Assembly (NCBI GenBank): GCA_017508895.1
Contig: JAFWRA010000188.1
Coordinates: forward strand, 1-9,022
DNA: 9,022 nt
Reading direction: 5' to 3'
Source: Bacteroidales bacterium
Lineage (GTDB): Bacteria > Bacteroidota > Bacteroidia > Bacteroidales > F082
Shown here: in pieces, positions 1 through 5,473 of the stretch
How positions within the stretch are numbered: position 1 is the stretch's first letter
How the letters are laid out: the number at the start of each line of letters is the position of its first letter
The notes under the pieces: model-generated
Seen by the model: only the letters and a program-made list of their open reading frames with translations
Told to the model about the DNA's origin: nothing
The model's database searches: none
Made by a program: the position numbers and the translations under genes

Positions 1-948
1 GCTACGCAACGCACCCAAGTCGGGATGTGGTGAAGCAGCCACGCAAAGCAGCTTATATTTCTGATCGAGCACCTCGACATAGATATGACGCACATTATTG
101 AGCAGTTGTTCCTCCTCGGCGATGCCGCTCACCTCGATGTCGATGGCCATCACGCCTTTCTTGTTGGCATCAAGCATGAAGTCGATTTCCTTGGAGAAGC
201 GGTTGGACGGAATCTCGATGTCACGCTTCTCGATAAGGCGACCGCTCTCCTTGAGAGTCAGTTGGGCCTTGCGGCCAGCCAAGTCGCGGGCAGACACCGT
301 CACGCGGATGGGAAATGTCGCGCCGAGCGACACCACCTTATTATAATGCACATTGCGGATAGCGAGGTCGGGATAGGAAACCGTGTCGCCCAAAACGACG
401 GTGTGGATGGGGAACGGGAAGTTCTCCGCCACCAACTCCGGCTCGAAGCCACGGTTGTAGATACCATCGGAGAAGAGCAGCACCGCGCCCACATTACGCT
501 TGTAATATCTTCTGTCCAAGGTCTTTATGAGTGACGACAAATCCGTCAGTTGGTCAGAGAAATCCAGTTGCTCGAAATCGCGGACTTCCTCTCCGAAAAG
601 GTATTCATCGACTTGGAAATCAGCGTTCAAGTCTTTCCTAAACTGCTCAAATTGGGCCAGATAATCTTTTTTGTAAAACGCCGAATCCTTACAAAGGACG
701 ACAGATGAAGAATTGTCATGCGCAAGAATAATCGTAGGCGTTTCCACCGAACTGAACTTCTGCCTTATCAGTGGGTTGAAGAGCAACAAGACCACCAAGC
801 CGACAATCAAAGTCCGAAGCACAAACAATATGACATTCAAGGCTTTGCCATAGTGTTGCTTCTTGTTTCGGAAATACAACAATGTTGCCGCTGCCAGACC
901 AGCCAGCAGCGATAAGGCTAACATCCAAATGGGGATACCGATATTCAT
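1..948 (-). CDS. VWA-domain inner-membrane protein, 3' end outside window
   Basis: An open frame runs from ATG at 948 without a stop to the left edge, giving 316 residues of the N-terminal part. Two hydrophobic helices (about residues 5-26 and 37-57) are followed by a von Willebrand factor A-like domain. It carries a MIDAS-type D78-x-S80-x-S82, a T135-D136 second motif and S160-D161-G162, so metal binding looks intact. A beta-rich region follows (HTVVLGDTVSYPDLAIRNV, about 187-205). This matches a Bacteroidota family of roughly 700-residue membrane proteins with a VWA domain and, in many members, a distal glutamine-amidotransferase-like fold; that distal part is not visible here. The soluble part probably lies in the periplasm. 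The function is not known to me; VWA domains usually mediate protein contacts. The start is supported by a -7 box 21 bases upstream and by the membrane helix beginning at residue 5. Confidence 0.85.
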   Translation of the reverse strand, partial: MNIGIPIWMLALSLLAGLAAATLLYFRNKKQHYGKALNVILFVLRTLIVGLVVLLLFNPLIRQKFSSVETPTIILAHDNSSSVVLCKDSAFYKKDYLAQFEQFRKDLNADFQVDEYLFGEEVRDFEQLDFSDQLTDLSSLIKTLDRRYYKRNVGAVLLFSDGIYNRGFEPELVAENFPFPIHTVVLGDTVSYPDLAIRNVHYNKVVSLGATFPIRVTVSARDLAGRKAQLTLKESGRLIEKRDIEIPSNRFSKEIDFMLDANKKGVMAIDIEVSGIAEEEQLLNNVRHIYVEVLDQKYKLLCVAASPHPDLGALRS

Positions 949-968
949 CGATTGCTCTTATAAGGGCG

Positions 969-976
969 CAAAGATA
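969..976 (-). promoter_or_regulatory. Bacteroidota -7 promoter box for the VWA gene
   Basis: Read on the minus strand this is TATCTTTG, a perfect match to TAnnTTTG, followed by GCGCCC. It lies 21 bases before the ATG at 948, giving a leader of only about 15 bases. I see no clear TTG -33 element. It makes the VWA gene independently transcribed from the ATPase gene upstream of it. Confidence 0.65.
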
Positions 977-1068
977 GGGATTTTTCGGGAAAGTCGTGAT
1001 GCAGATTACTGATTTAGGCAAAACTCGGTTGTTGATTCATCCTTCCGATTCCAAGTGTGTTATTTCTT

Positions 1069-2337
1069 TCATTGAGCATTTGTTTGCCACAGCAGCCACT
1101 TCCATAGCGGCACCACCTGAATAGTCTTGCCGTCCTTTTCCAAGATAGTTTCTTCATCTTTGGTGATAATCATCAAATCGTCTACTTCAAATCGTTTGGA
1201 AACCTTGACCAAGGCCTCGGTTTCGCGTTGGAAAGTGCTTTCGTCTTGCAGGGAATAAGAGGCTTGAATAAGTTTTTTTTGCTCGGGCAAGTAGAAATCG
1301 ACTTCCACGCCGTTATGGTAGAAACAAACCTCGTTCTTGTACTTCCTTATCAAGTTAATGGCCACCATGTTCTCCAAAAGACTGGCCTCTGGATCGGGCA
1401 AAAACAGGTTGAGAATGCCATTGTCGATGAAATAATACTTGCGTTGGGTGTTGCGTTCGGTCAATTTGCCGATGATGTTCTCCAACGGCAACAGCAGCCA
1501 CGATTCGCACATGTAATTCACATAATCAATGACTGTATCAGTGCTGGCCTTTTTGCCAGTCGAACTTACCACATTAGCCAAACGGTTGTAGGATGAAGGC
1601 TGCTTTACGCTTTCCGCCAACTTTTTGGCCAAAATGCGCAAACCAAAGTCATTGCGGATATCGTAACGCGCAATCAAATCGCCAAAGAAAACTTTGTTGA
1701 ACAATCCGCTGAGCCATGAGCGTTTATCGGCCACATTCATCACCTCGGGCAGACCACCGAAACGGAAAAAAGTCTCGAAATGCTTCACAATCTCCTTTCT
1801 ATGAAGGTGCAAGGCATTCTTTTCCTTCACGTTAATGCCCGAAAAAGACAAATACTCAGCAAATGAAAGTGGAAACACTTCCATAATCATATAACGTCCG
1901 CCCAAAGTGGTCGCAATTTCCGAGCTTAACATCTTGGCATTGCTGCCGGTGATGTAAACCCTGTATTTTTGGTCGGCCAACCGTCGCGCGAACTTCTCCC
2001 AACCTTCAACAATCTGAATCTCGTCAAAGAAAAAAACAGGTCGAGTATCAAACATTTCCTCATAAGCAGATTTGATAATGTCCAAATCGGCCAAAGTCAT
2101 TATTCCCAAACGATCATCCTCAAAGTTGAAATAGCAGATTTCCTCCATACGATGGCCTTTTTCCAATAATTGATGGATGCGCTGATACAACAAATATGAC
2201 TTCCCAGCACGGCGCAAGCCCACAAGCACATAATTCAGTGCGTCTTCAAACGCGTAGTCGCGCTCAAAAAAGTTTACCGACGAAATAAAACGCTGATTTT
2301 CAACGATAACATCCTTAATCAAGTCCTTGCTTAACAT
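1069..2337 (-). CDS. AAA_14 / DUF4143 family ATPase
   Basis: Complete 422-residue protein. An N-terminal P-loop ATPase domain holds Walker A GLRRAGKS (40-47), the YFNFEDDRL strand (69-77), Walker B FFFDEIQ (102-108, D105/E106) and a sensor-like TGSN (130-133). The 'EVFPLSFAEYL' segment (about 153-164) is a hallmark of the AAA_14 family. The C-terminal third is DUF4143, with VEVDF around 344-348 and IQASYSL from 357. DUF4143 often keeps a PD-(D/E)XK-like E-x-D...E/Q-x-K set; here the last part reads Q358-A-S360, so nuclease activity is doubtful. These ATPases are abundant accessory genes in Bacteroidota and archaea, often in many copies, with no settled function; a role in DNA binding, defence or toxin-antitoxin-like stress has been proposed for some. 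It has its own promoter, overlaid by a striking repeat array, so autoregulation is plausible (inference). Confidence 0.92.
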   Translation of the reverse strand: MLSKDLIKDVIVENQRFISSVNFFERDYAFEDALNYVLVGLRRAGKSYLLYQRIHQLLEKGHRMEEICYFNFEDDRLGIMTLADLDIIKSAYEEMFDTRPVFFFDEIQIVEGWEKFARRLADQKYRVYITGSNAKMLSSEIATTLGGRYMIMEVFPLSFAEYLSFSGINVKEKNALHLHRKEIVKHFETFFRFGGLPEVMNVADKRSWLSGLFNKVFFGDLIARYDIRNDFGLRILAKKLAESVKQPSSYNRLANVVSSTGKKASTDTVIDYVNYMCESWLLLPLENIIGKLTERNTQRKYYFIDNGILNLFLPDPEASLLENMVAINLIRKYKNEVCFYHNGVEVDFYLPEQKKLIQASYSLQDESTFQRETEALVKVSKRFEVDDLMIITKDEETILEKDGKTIQVVPLWKWLLWQTNAQ

Positions 2338-2360
2338 GGTTTTTCGTTTTTTTACGACTG

Positions 2361-2368
2361 CAAAGATA
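2361..2368 (-). promoter_or_regulatory. -7 promoter box for the ATPase gene
   Basis: Minus-strand TATCTTTG, a perfect TAnnTTTG match followed by CAG. It lies 23 bases before the ATG at 2337. The region where the -33 contact is expected, roughly 19-22 bases further upstream, falls inside the first dyad repeat (2374-2393). A protein bound to that repeat would therefore compete with RNA polymerase. Confidence 0.65.
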
Positions 2369-2373
2369 TAACT

Positions 2374-2459
2374 TTATCGATTATGTTCGATAAAATTATA
2401 TACTTTTTATCGTTTATAATAGACAAAAATGCATTATTTTCATCGATTATATTCGATAA
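2374..2459. repeat. Three phased dyad repeats, probable operator array
   Basis: Three 20-bp units start at 2374, 2407 and 2440, exactly 33 bp apart. Unit 1 (2374-2393) is TTATCGATTATGTTCGATAA, a perfect 7-bp inverted repeat (TTATCGA/TCGATAA) around a 6-bp centre. Unit 3 (2440-2459) matches it at 18 of 20 positions and keeps the dyad apart from one arm base. Unit 2 (2407-2426) matches at 14 of 20 and has a degenerate right arm. The 33-bp pitch is close to three turns of B-DNA, so bound dimers would line up on one face of the helix. The array sits just upstream of the -7 box of the ATPase gene. A role as a cooperative operator is inferred; an iteron-like or recombinase-binding role cannot be excluded. 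Confidence 0.75.
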
Positions 2460-2547
2460 GATGCCACAACTTGCACAACAACCCGCAGAAAGCCTTCAAC
2501 ACATGTGCGATTATCTTCTTTCAGGCTGTCAATGGTAAAATCATTAG

Positions 2548-3351
2548 TCAATCGTGATAATCGCTGTCTTTCCATTCGAACTTCACCGTCGCGGGCACAA
2601 GGTATTTGCCTATCTTGTAGTCAATGTTTGCCTTATGGGCCTGACTCAACTGGTAGCACCGTGGCACATAAAACATCTTTCCATCCTTGATGAAATGGGC
2701 ACCCGTCTGATGAAAGCGAAAGGCGACATTTTTTGCGATACACTGCTCGCGAAGGGAAAGTATCCAGTCGTAGTTGCATGGTCTTGCCTCAACCCCCGAC
2801 TCACCGCCTACCGACACTTCCTCTATCGTGTCATCGAGATAAGGGGTAAGATCCATGGCTGTAATCAACGGGGATGCAATGATGCTCTTGTGTTTGATGG
2901 GGAGCGACAAGAAAATGGGCAAGCGATAATCCGCCATCTCCTGATTTTCCACCGTACAGCCCACGATGACATTGTCATAGCCATCGCACCAGTCGTCGGG
3001 TACGCACTCCATGAAACGATCAATGCGCTTGGTGAAAAAGAAAAACCAAAGGTCGCTCCGCTGCTTCATCATCCGCCAGCATTCCGGCCGCCATTCATCC
3101 GCATCTTTTAGAAGGAAATCGGAGGTAAAACAGGTAAACACCAGTTTGCCGCTTTCAATCTTCCACGACTTGTCGCGCTTCCTCTTCATGGGAAGGTAGA
3201 AATTGCCCGTCTTTCTGCATTCGCTGCTTGATACCTCGCTGCCGTACATCTCATCCTGGCGATACACATAACAATACTTACACCCAGGACTAATCTTGGT
3301 GCAACCGTGCCATGGATTCCAGTCAGCATATATTTCCCAATGCTCGGACAT
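2548..3351 (-). CDS. DUF5131 (phage Gp37/Gp68-like) three-cysteine protein
   Basis: Complete 267-residue protein. The N terminus has the family signature WNPWHGC...SPGCKYCY, with Cys17, Cys24 and Cys27 in a C-x6-C-x2-C arrangement reminiscent of a radical-SAM 4Fe-4S site but with atypical spacing. Other family blocks are FFFTKR (104-109), GCTVENQ (131-137) and VGGESG (181-186), followed by further cysteines (192, 204, 232). The family was named from mycobacteriophage proteins and is common on mobile elements. Some members sit beside a 'three-Cys-motif partner' protein; none is present next to this one. The substrate is unknown; a cluster-dependent enzyme acting on nucleic acid is a reasonable guess only. 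The gene has its own promoter facing the glycosyltransferase gene, and its codon choice is less GCC/ACC/AAC-rich than the right half of the window, which fits an acquired gene. Confidence 0.85.
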   Translation of the reverse strand: MSEHWEIYADWNPWHGCTKISPGCKYCYVYRQDEMYGSEVSSSECRKTGNFYLPMKRKRDKSWKIESGKLVFTCFTSDFLLKDADEWRPECWRMMKQRSDLWFFFFTKRIDRFMECVPDDWCDGYDNVIVGCTVENQEMADYRLPIFLSLPIKHKSIIASPLITAMDLTPYLDDTIEEVSVGGESGVEARPCNYDWILSLREQCIAKNVAFRFHQTGAHFIKDGKMFYVPRCYQLSQAHKANIDYKIGKYLVPATVKFEWKDSDYHD

Positions 3352-3371
3352 AAAGTCTCACGAAAAGTCCA

Positions 3372-3379
3372 CAAAAATA
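3372..3379 (-). promoter_or_regulatory. -7 promoter box for the DUF5131 gene
   Basis: Minus-strand TATTTTTG fits TAnnTTTG and lies 20 bases before the ATG at 3351, giving a leader of about 15 bases. It is only 12 bp from the divergent -7 box of the glycosyltransferase gene. The neighbouring sequence is A/T-rich, which lowers confidence. Confidence 0.5.
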
Positions 3380-3391
3380 AGAAAAAAAGCC

Positions 3392-3399
3392 TACTTTTG
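3392..3399 (+). promoter_or_regulatory. -7 promoter box for the glycosyltransferase gene
   Basis: TACTTTTG followed by CGG fits the TAnnTTTG consensus and lies 16 bases before the ATG at 3416, so the messenger leader is very short (about 10 bases). It supports the ATG at 3416 over an upstream in-frame ATG at 3296, which would precede this promoter. Confidence 0.6.
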
Positions 3400-3415
3400 C
3401 GGAAATTTTGAACGC

Positions 3416-4177
3416 ATGAACACCCTTTCGGTCGTCATCATCACCTTCAACGAGGAGCAAAAAATCGCGCAATGCCTTGACTCCGTTCAAGATATTACCG
3501 ACGAGATCATCGTTGTTGACTCGCATTCCACCGATGCGACCGAGGCTATCTGCGACCGCTATGGCGTGAAGTTCTTCACCCAAGACTGGCTCGGCTACTC
3601 CGACCAAAAGAACCTCGCCGACGAACTCGCCACCTGCGACCTCATCTTCAGCATCGACGCCGACGAAGCCCTCTCCGATGAACTGAAACAGTCTATCAAA
3701 GCGCTGAAAGACAAGGATATTGCCAAAAACGAGGTCTTTGCCATGAACCGTCTCAACAACTACTGCGGTCAGTGGGTCAAGGGCTGCGGACTTTATCCCG
3801 AGACCAAGATCCGCATCTGGCGGCGCGGCTTCGCCGAGTGGGAAGGCATCATTCACGAGTGGCTGAACTACAAAGAAACACCGAAGAAAACCCTGTTGCA
3901 CGGCGACCTGCTGCACTATTCCTGGGACACGCCCGAGGCCTTCAGAAAGCAACAGTTCCATTTCGCCGAACTGGGTGCACAGTCATACTACGAACGCGGC
4001 AAGAAGACGAGCCTCCTACCCTATCTTTTCAGCCCGAGCATCAACTTCATTCGCACATATATTATAAAAGGCGGGTTCCTCTACGGCAAGACGGGATTCA
4101 GCATCTGCCGCACGATGACGCAAGCCAACCGACACAAATACAACCTATTACGAAAGAAATTAAAGGAGAAACTATAA
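3416..4177 (+). CDS. Family 2 glycosyltransferase, LPS-core WaaE/KdtX type
   Basis: Complete 253-residue protein. It begins directly with the GT-A fold: LSVVIITFNEEQKIAQCLDS (4-23), EIIVVDSHSTDAT (30-42) for nucleotide-sugar binding, and the metal-binding D81-A-D83 in FSIDADEAL. The middle block VKGCGLYPETKIRIWRRG and the IHEWL motif are characteristic of the beta-1,4-glucosyltransferase subgroup that extends the lipopolysaccharide inner core. Length fits the family (about 250). The C terminus is basic with a short amphipathic stretch, as expected for a peripheral enzyme on the cytoplasmic face of the inner membrane. The donor sugar cannot be read from sequence. The start at 3416 is chosen because the fold begins at residue 4 and the -7 box lies just upstream. 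The stop overlaps the ATG of a small ORF in the arrangement TAATG. Confidence 0.9.
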   Translation: MNTLSVVIITFNEEQKIAQCLDSVQDITDEIIVVDSHSTDATEAICDRYGVKFFTQDWLGYSDQKNLADELATCDLIFSIDADEALSDELKQSIKALKDKDIAKNEVFAMNRLNNYCGQWVKGCGLYPETKIRIWRRGFAEWEGIIHEWLNYKETPKKTLLHGDLLHYSWDTPEAFRKQQFHFAELGAQSYYERGKKTSLLPYLFSPSINFIRTYIIKGGFLYGKTGFSICRTMTQANRHKYNLLRKKLKEKL

Positions 4178-4236
4178 TGGGATTGCTTCGCAAGAAATCT
4201 ATCAAAAATCAATTTAAAATCATTCAAAATCAATAA
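4177..4236 (+). CDS. Possible 19-residue small ORF / leader peptide
   Basis: The ATG shares its A with the last base of the glycosyltransferase stop (TAATG) and is preceded by AAAGGAGAA with about 8 bases of spacing, an unusually good Shine-Dalgarno for this phylum. The product would be MGLLRKKSIKNQFKIIQNQ, a basic peptide of no known family. Ten of its 19 codons, including the start, begin with A (ANN). It ends 77 bases before the t6A-synthesis gene and covers the 5' arms of two predicted RNA stems. It may be a translated leader, a small protein, or chance in an A-rich stretch. No homology can be judged at this length. Confidence 0.35.
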   Translation: MGLLRKKSIKNQFKIIQNQ

Positions 4237-4294
4237 GATAGATTATTATACAGATTTTAAAAGTATTTTGAACGATTTCTTGTCCGCAGGACAA
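4191..4294 (+). promoter_or_regulatory. Possible leader RNA with alternative stems before tsaC
   Basis: Three perfect inverted repeats overlap here. Stem A pairs AATCTATC (4196-4203) with GATAGATT (4237-4244). Stem B pairs CAAGAAATC (4191-4199) with GATTTCTTG (4274-4282). Stem C is the compact hairpin TTGTCC-GCA-GGACAA (4280-4294). A and B share bases 4196-4199, and B and C share 4280-4282, so A plus C excludes B. That is the logic of an attenuator, but no T tract follows stem C, so control of translation would be likelier than termination. The 5' arms lie inside the small ORF. Functional meaning is inference. Confidence 0.3.
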
Positions 4295-4313
4295 TCACAA
4301 AAAGAAGAAAACC

Positions 4314-4886
4314 ATGGAAGAAGCATTTGAACAAGAAGTGGAACGCACTGTGGCGGCGCTGAAAGCCGGAAAGACCATCCTCTACCCCACCGACACCATC
4401 TGGGGAGTGGGCTGCGATGCCACCAACAACAAGGCCTGCTTGCGGGTTTACGCCGTCAAGCAGAGGCCACTCAATAAGAGCCTCATCATCCTCGTCGATT
4501 CTGTGGAAAGGCTTCAGGATTACGTGGTTAACGTGCCCGCCATCGCCTACGACCTCATCAAGGGTGCCAAAAGTCCGCTGAGCATCATCTATCCCGAAAG
4601 CAAGAACTTGGCCAAGGCCGTTTCCGACGACAAGAGCATCTGCATCCGCGTGGTTGATAACGACTTCTGCAAGGAAGTCATCCGTCGCCTCGGGAAGCCC
4701 ATCACTTCCACCTCGGCCAACCTGACCGGGCAACCTTCATCGATAATTTTCAGCGACATCTGCGATGAAATCAAAAACAAGGTCGATTACGTGGTGCAGC
4801 TCTATCACGACAGCTTCTGCAAACCCAAAAGCTCAACCATCATCAAGTTGAATGAGGATAATACTTTTGAGATTTTGAGACAATAA
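4314..4886 (+). CDS. tsaC: L-threonylcarbamoyladenylate synthase (Sua5/YrdC/YciO family)
   Basis: Complete 190-residue single-domain enzyme. It makes threonylcarbamoyl-AMP from threonine, bicarbonate and ATP, the first step of N6-threonylcarbamoyladenosine (t6A) at position 37 of tRNAs reading ANN codons; TsaD with TsaB/TsaE completes transfer. The sequence shows the family blocks: ILYPTDTIWGVGCDA (22-36), the K49-x-R51-P...K55-S substrate-binding motif, CIRVVD (110-115, Arg112) and the S132-T-S-A-N136 loop, then SSTIIKL near the end. The length matches short TsaC/YwlC forms that lack the extra Sua5 domain. The protein should act in the cytosol. The start at 4314 has only a weak AGAAG purine stretch ahead of it, normal for this phylum. 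YciO-type paralogues share the fold, so assignment to TsaC rather than YciO rests on the well-kept motifs. Confidence 0.9.
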   Translation: MEEAFEQEVERTVAALKAGKTILYPTDTIWGVGCDATNNKACLRVYAVKQRPLNKSLIILVDSVERLQDYVVNVPAIAYDLIKGAKSPLSIIYPESKNLAKAVSDDKSICIRVVDNDFCKEVIRRLGKPITSTSANLTGQPSSIIFSDICDEIKNKVDYVVQLYHDSFCKPKSSTIIKLNEDNTFEILRQ

Positions 4887-4909
4887 CATTATATATCAGA
4901 AAAAAACAC

Positions 4910-4930
4910 GTTACGTTTTGCAACGTTAAC
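4910..4930 (+). promoter_or_regulatory. Dyad in the promoter/leader of the TonB-domain gene
   Basis: GTTACGTT (4910-4917) and AACGTTAAC (4922-4930) form an inverted repeat around TTGC, complete except for one extra T in the right arm. The imperfect -7-like TACGTTTTG (4912-4920, one extra T compared with TAnnTTTG) lies inside it. It could be an operator at the promoter or a leader hairpin 16 bases before the ATG at 4947. An A/C-rich leader without Shine-Dalgarno follows. Confidence 0.4.
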
Positions 4931-4946
4931 ACAAAACACAAAACAA

Positions 4947-5393
4947 ATGAATATAAAATCATTATTCGCATGCTTATTATTGCTCACGGCTTGTCTTTCC
5001 TATGCACATGCCCAACACGAAAGTGACTCCGTTGCTTTGACTACCGTAAAAGAGATTGCAGCACCTGGTATTGACACAACCATTTATAACAATGTAGAAA
5101 AAATGCCGTCTTTTCCTGGGGGTGAATTTAAGATGTACGAATTCCTCGCCATGAATATACGTTATCCACAACGAGCCAGAGAAGACGGCTACAGCGGCAC
5201 TGTCTATGTCAGGTTCGTTGTCGAGCCCGATGGTAAGATAACCAATATTGAAGTTGCTAAAGGCGTGGGCGGAGGTTGCAGCGAAGAAGCCGTCCGTGTA
5301 GTCAAAATGATGCCGAACTGGATTCCCGGAGAGGCATTCGGAAAGAAAGTCAGGGTGACTTACACCTTACCTGTCAATTTCAGGTTGCAGTAA
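4947..5393 (+). CDS. Exported TonB C-terminal domain protein
   Basis: Complete 148-residue protein. An N-terminal export signal (K4, hydrophobic 6-15) can be read two ways: a signal peptidase I site after A20-H21-A22 before Gln23, or a lipobox L13-T14-A15-C16. A linker ending in MPSFPGGE leads to the TonB C-terminal fold (about 60-148): MNIRYPQRAREDGYSGTVYV, VEPDGKI, a segment with GCSEEAVRVVKMMPNW, and a final TYTLPVNFRL. Classical TonB passes proton-motive energy to outer-membrane receptors through an N-terminal membrane anchor that contacts ExbB/ExbD. This protein has no uncleaved anchor and no Pro-rich spacer, so it is probably periplasmic or lipid-anchored and unlikely to transduce energy in the classical way. 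Small proteins like this are common in Bacteroidota and have no settled role. The next gene begins 80 bases later with its own promoter. Confidence 0.85.
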   Translation: MNIKSLFACLLLLTACLSYAHAQHESDSVALTTVKEIAAPGIDTTIYNNVEKMPSFPGGEFKMYEFLAMNIRYPQRAREDGYSGTVYVRFVVEPDGKITNIEVAKGVGGGCSEEAVRVVKMMPNWIPGEAFGKKVRVTYTLPVNFRLQ

Positions 5394-5445
5394 AACTTAT
5401 CAAATCAATTACGTCGCAATCAGAGAATGTGATAGAAAAATTGTG

Positions 5446-5453
5446 TAACTTTG
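5446..5453 (+). promoter_or_regulatory. -7 promoter box for the S41 peptidase gene
   Basis: TAACTTTG followed by CAGG is a perfect TAnnTTTG match, 20 bases before the ATG at 5474. It supports that ATG and separates this gene from the TonB-domain gene. A short inverted repeat, AGGCC (5455-5459) with GGCCT (5469-5473), lies between the box and the start codon. Confidence 0.65.
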
Positions 5454-5473
5454 CAGGCCAAAAAACTCGGCCT

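Noticed and set aside
85..534. 149-codon plus-strand frame at the left edge
   Set aside because: Antisense to the VWA protein, whose minus-strand frame stays open across the edge and shows MIDAS residues and membrane helices.
2374..2459. CRISPR array or transposon ends
   Set aside because: The units are 20-bp imperfect dyads with 13-bp A/T-rich gaps, too short for spacers, and there is no cas gene, transposase or target duplication nearby.
2554..3111. 185-codon plus-strand frame opposite DUF5131
   Set aside because: Antisense to the conserved GESG/TKR blocks of DUF5131; no promoter or recognisable domain.
3296..3415. N-terminal extension of the glycosyltransferase
   Set aside because: The extra 40 codons overlap the start of DUF5131 and the promoter; the GT-A fold starts at residue 4 of the shorter form.
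3323..3961. 212-codon minus-strand frame opposite the glycosyltransferase
   Set aside because: Antisense to a family 2 glycosyltransferase with intact motifs; it would also cross the divergent promoters. No signal of its own.
3772..4236. 154-codon frame overlapping the end of the glycosyltransferase and sharing the mini-ORF's stop
   Set aside because: Its body is a shadow of the glycosyltransferase in another frame. Only the last 19 codons, which begin at a separate ATG with a Shine-Dalgarno, were kept as a tentative feature.
4280..4294. TTGTCC-GCA-GGACAA as an intrinsic terminator
   Set aside because: No T tract follows on either strand; the plus-strand downstream sequence is A-rich. Kept only as part of a possible leader structure.
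5276..5473. N-terminal extension of the S41 protein
   Set aside because: The extra 66 codons overlap the TonB-domain gene and lie upstream of the -7 box; the signal peptide begins at the 5474 ATG.
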